Shown: piece after piece, positions 53,100 through 53,663 of the stretch
How positions within the stretch are numbered: the first letter of the stretch is position 1
Layout of the letters: each line of letters opens with the position of its first letter
From: Halorhodospira halophila
Lineage (GTDB): Bacteria; Pseudomonadota; Gammaproteobacteria; Nitrococcales; Halorhodospiraceae
Direction of reading: 5' to 3'
Assembly: GCF_016653405.1 (NCBI RefSeq)
Contig: NZ_NHSN01000042.1
Span: 1-53,663 of the forward strand
Length of the DNA: 53,663 nt
Made by a program: the position numbers and the translations under genes
The notes under the pieces: model-generated
Database searches by the model: none
Told to the model about the DNA's origin: nothing
Seen by the model: only the letters and a program-made list of their open reading frames with translations

Positions 53100-53513
53100 T
53101 CAGGCCACCGCAGGCATGGCGCTATGGAAGGTCATGCCGGCGTCGATAACGTCCTCGGTGGCCGTCGTCAGCAGGAACGTGATCACCAGGAGCAAAGCGC
53201 CGCCGGCAATGCCGAGCAGGCCGACCTCGCCCCACTCAGCCCGACCATTGCGGGCCTCGTTGAACTTGGTAAGCCCGGCCCAGGCCACCCAGACAAAGCC
53301 GGCAATGCTGACGACTGTTGCCAGGACAACCGCGCCGTCGAACAGGTACCCCTCCATCGTGGCGAGCCAGTCCTCGTCGGCCGCGCCATGCCCATGATCA
53401 GGATCCTCGGGGGAGGGCAAAGTCCCCTGCTGAGCCATGGCCCCAGCGGGACCAAGCAGAAAGAGGGAGAGGGTGGCTTCCCTGATCCGTTGCCAAGTGC
53501 TGCGTGCGGGCAT
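53100..53513 (-). CDS. Pilin-like ICE membrane protein (TIGR03745 type)
   Basis: 137 residues with a probable signal peptide ending AGAMAQQG. Two hydrophobic segments (~61-80 and ~97-116) with GRAEWGEVGLLGIAGGALLL between and through them match the TIGR03745 family, which by position and size may be the pilin or a pilin-like core protein. Its stop is nine bases before the TraL-like start. Confidence 0.83.
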   Translation of the reverse strand: MPARSTWQRIREATLSLFLLGPAGAMAQQGTLPSPEDPDHGHGAADEDWLATMEGYLFDGAVVLATVVSIAGFVWVAWAGLTKFNEARNGRAEWGEVGLLGIAGGALLLVITFLLTTATEDVIDAGMTFHSAMPAVA

Positions 53514-53591
53514 GATTGATCCTCCTCAGTGGAAGTGTCGCCGGGCCTTGATGGCCCAATTACCGGGTCCGATTGACCCGTCCCCACACCG

Positions 53592-53663
53592 TCATCCCGG
53601 CCGCACGTAGACGGCGACAACCGTGACGACGATGACCGCTCGAATCGTGTACCAAAGCCACTC
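53592..53663 (-). CDS. C-terminal end of a small ICE membrane protein (partial; TIGR03758/DUF3262 likely)
   Basis: The last 23 codons (EWLWYTIRAVIVVTVVAVYV, RPG, TGA at 53592-53594) form one hydrophobic segment; the gene continues beyond the right edge. In comparable ICEs the gene just upstream of the TIGR03745 member encodes a small two-segment membrane protein of the TIGR03758 type, so that identity is inferred from order. Confidence 0.5.
   Translation of the reverse strand, partial: EWLWYTIRAVIVVTVVAVYVRPG

Overview
The window looks like accessory DNA from a high-GC gammaproteobacterium. Long shadow reading frames, GTG/TTG starts, an RfaH-type ops site and a gammaproteobacterial ICE-type conjugation cluster point that way. 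The strongly acidic proteins of the conjugation cluster would fit a halophile such as an Ectothiorhodospiraceae member, but that is inference. No rRNA, tRNA or CRISPR array was seen.

Layout. (1) 1-5391: the 3' end of a transposase gene, then a leftward operon of three overlapping genes, two of them large tyrosine-recombinase proteins. The last gene is cut short next to the IS end. (2) 5392-26577: a rightward surface-polysaccharide operon. Its leader carries an exact 13-base match to the ops element (GGCGGTAGCGTGC, 5695-5707). It encodes an ABC flippase-like exporter, a sulfotransferase, two proteins with ParB-like C-terminal motifs (one with a LicD-like N-terminus), the GDP-fucose genes gmd-fcl-gmm-manC, glycosyltransferases, a Wzy-like polymerase, an FkbM methyltransferase, a two-domain dehydrogenase, wecB-wecC (UDP-ManNAcA) and a heparinase-like protein. 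AT-rich segments (about 7530-9300 and 14560-19150) sit between GC-rich ones, so the operon is a mosaic. (3) 26629-31990: a second leftward recombinase operon of four overlapping genes led by a small possible ParB-like protein.

(4) 32000-43250: a very scrambled zone. It holds two intact Rpn-family (PD-(D/E)XK nuclease / DUF4351) genes and at least six fragments, two copies of a Phd/PIN toxin-antitoxin module (one toxin broken), another VapBC-like pair, an AbiEi antitoxin whose toxin gene is almost deleted, a NYN-domain gene, four copies of the 3' tail of a sugar-nucleotide epimerase gene, a scrap of a tyrosine-recombinase gene and a 486-bp direct repeat. (5) 43247-46709: a DUF4143-type ATPase gene truncated by a complete IS21-family element (istA-istB). 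(6) 47022-53663: a leftward type IV secretion cluster of the ICE (PFL_47xx / TIGR037xx) kind, running off the right edge.

Taken together, the window reads as the cargo side of an integrative element or genomic island. A capsule or O-antigen-like operon lies between two recombinase modules, and beside it is a hotspot where toxin-antitoxin and Rpn genes have been repeatedly duplicated, spliced and deleted. The most unusual parts are the paired multi-gene recombinase modules, the sulfotransferase/ParB-like/LicD-like insert, and the rpn/TA/epimerase-tail rearrangement zone.
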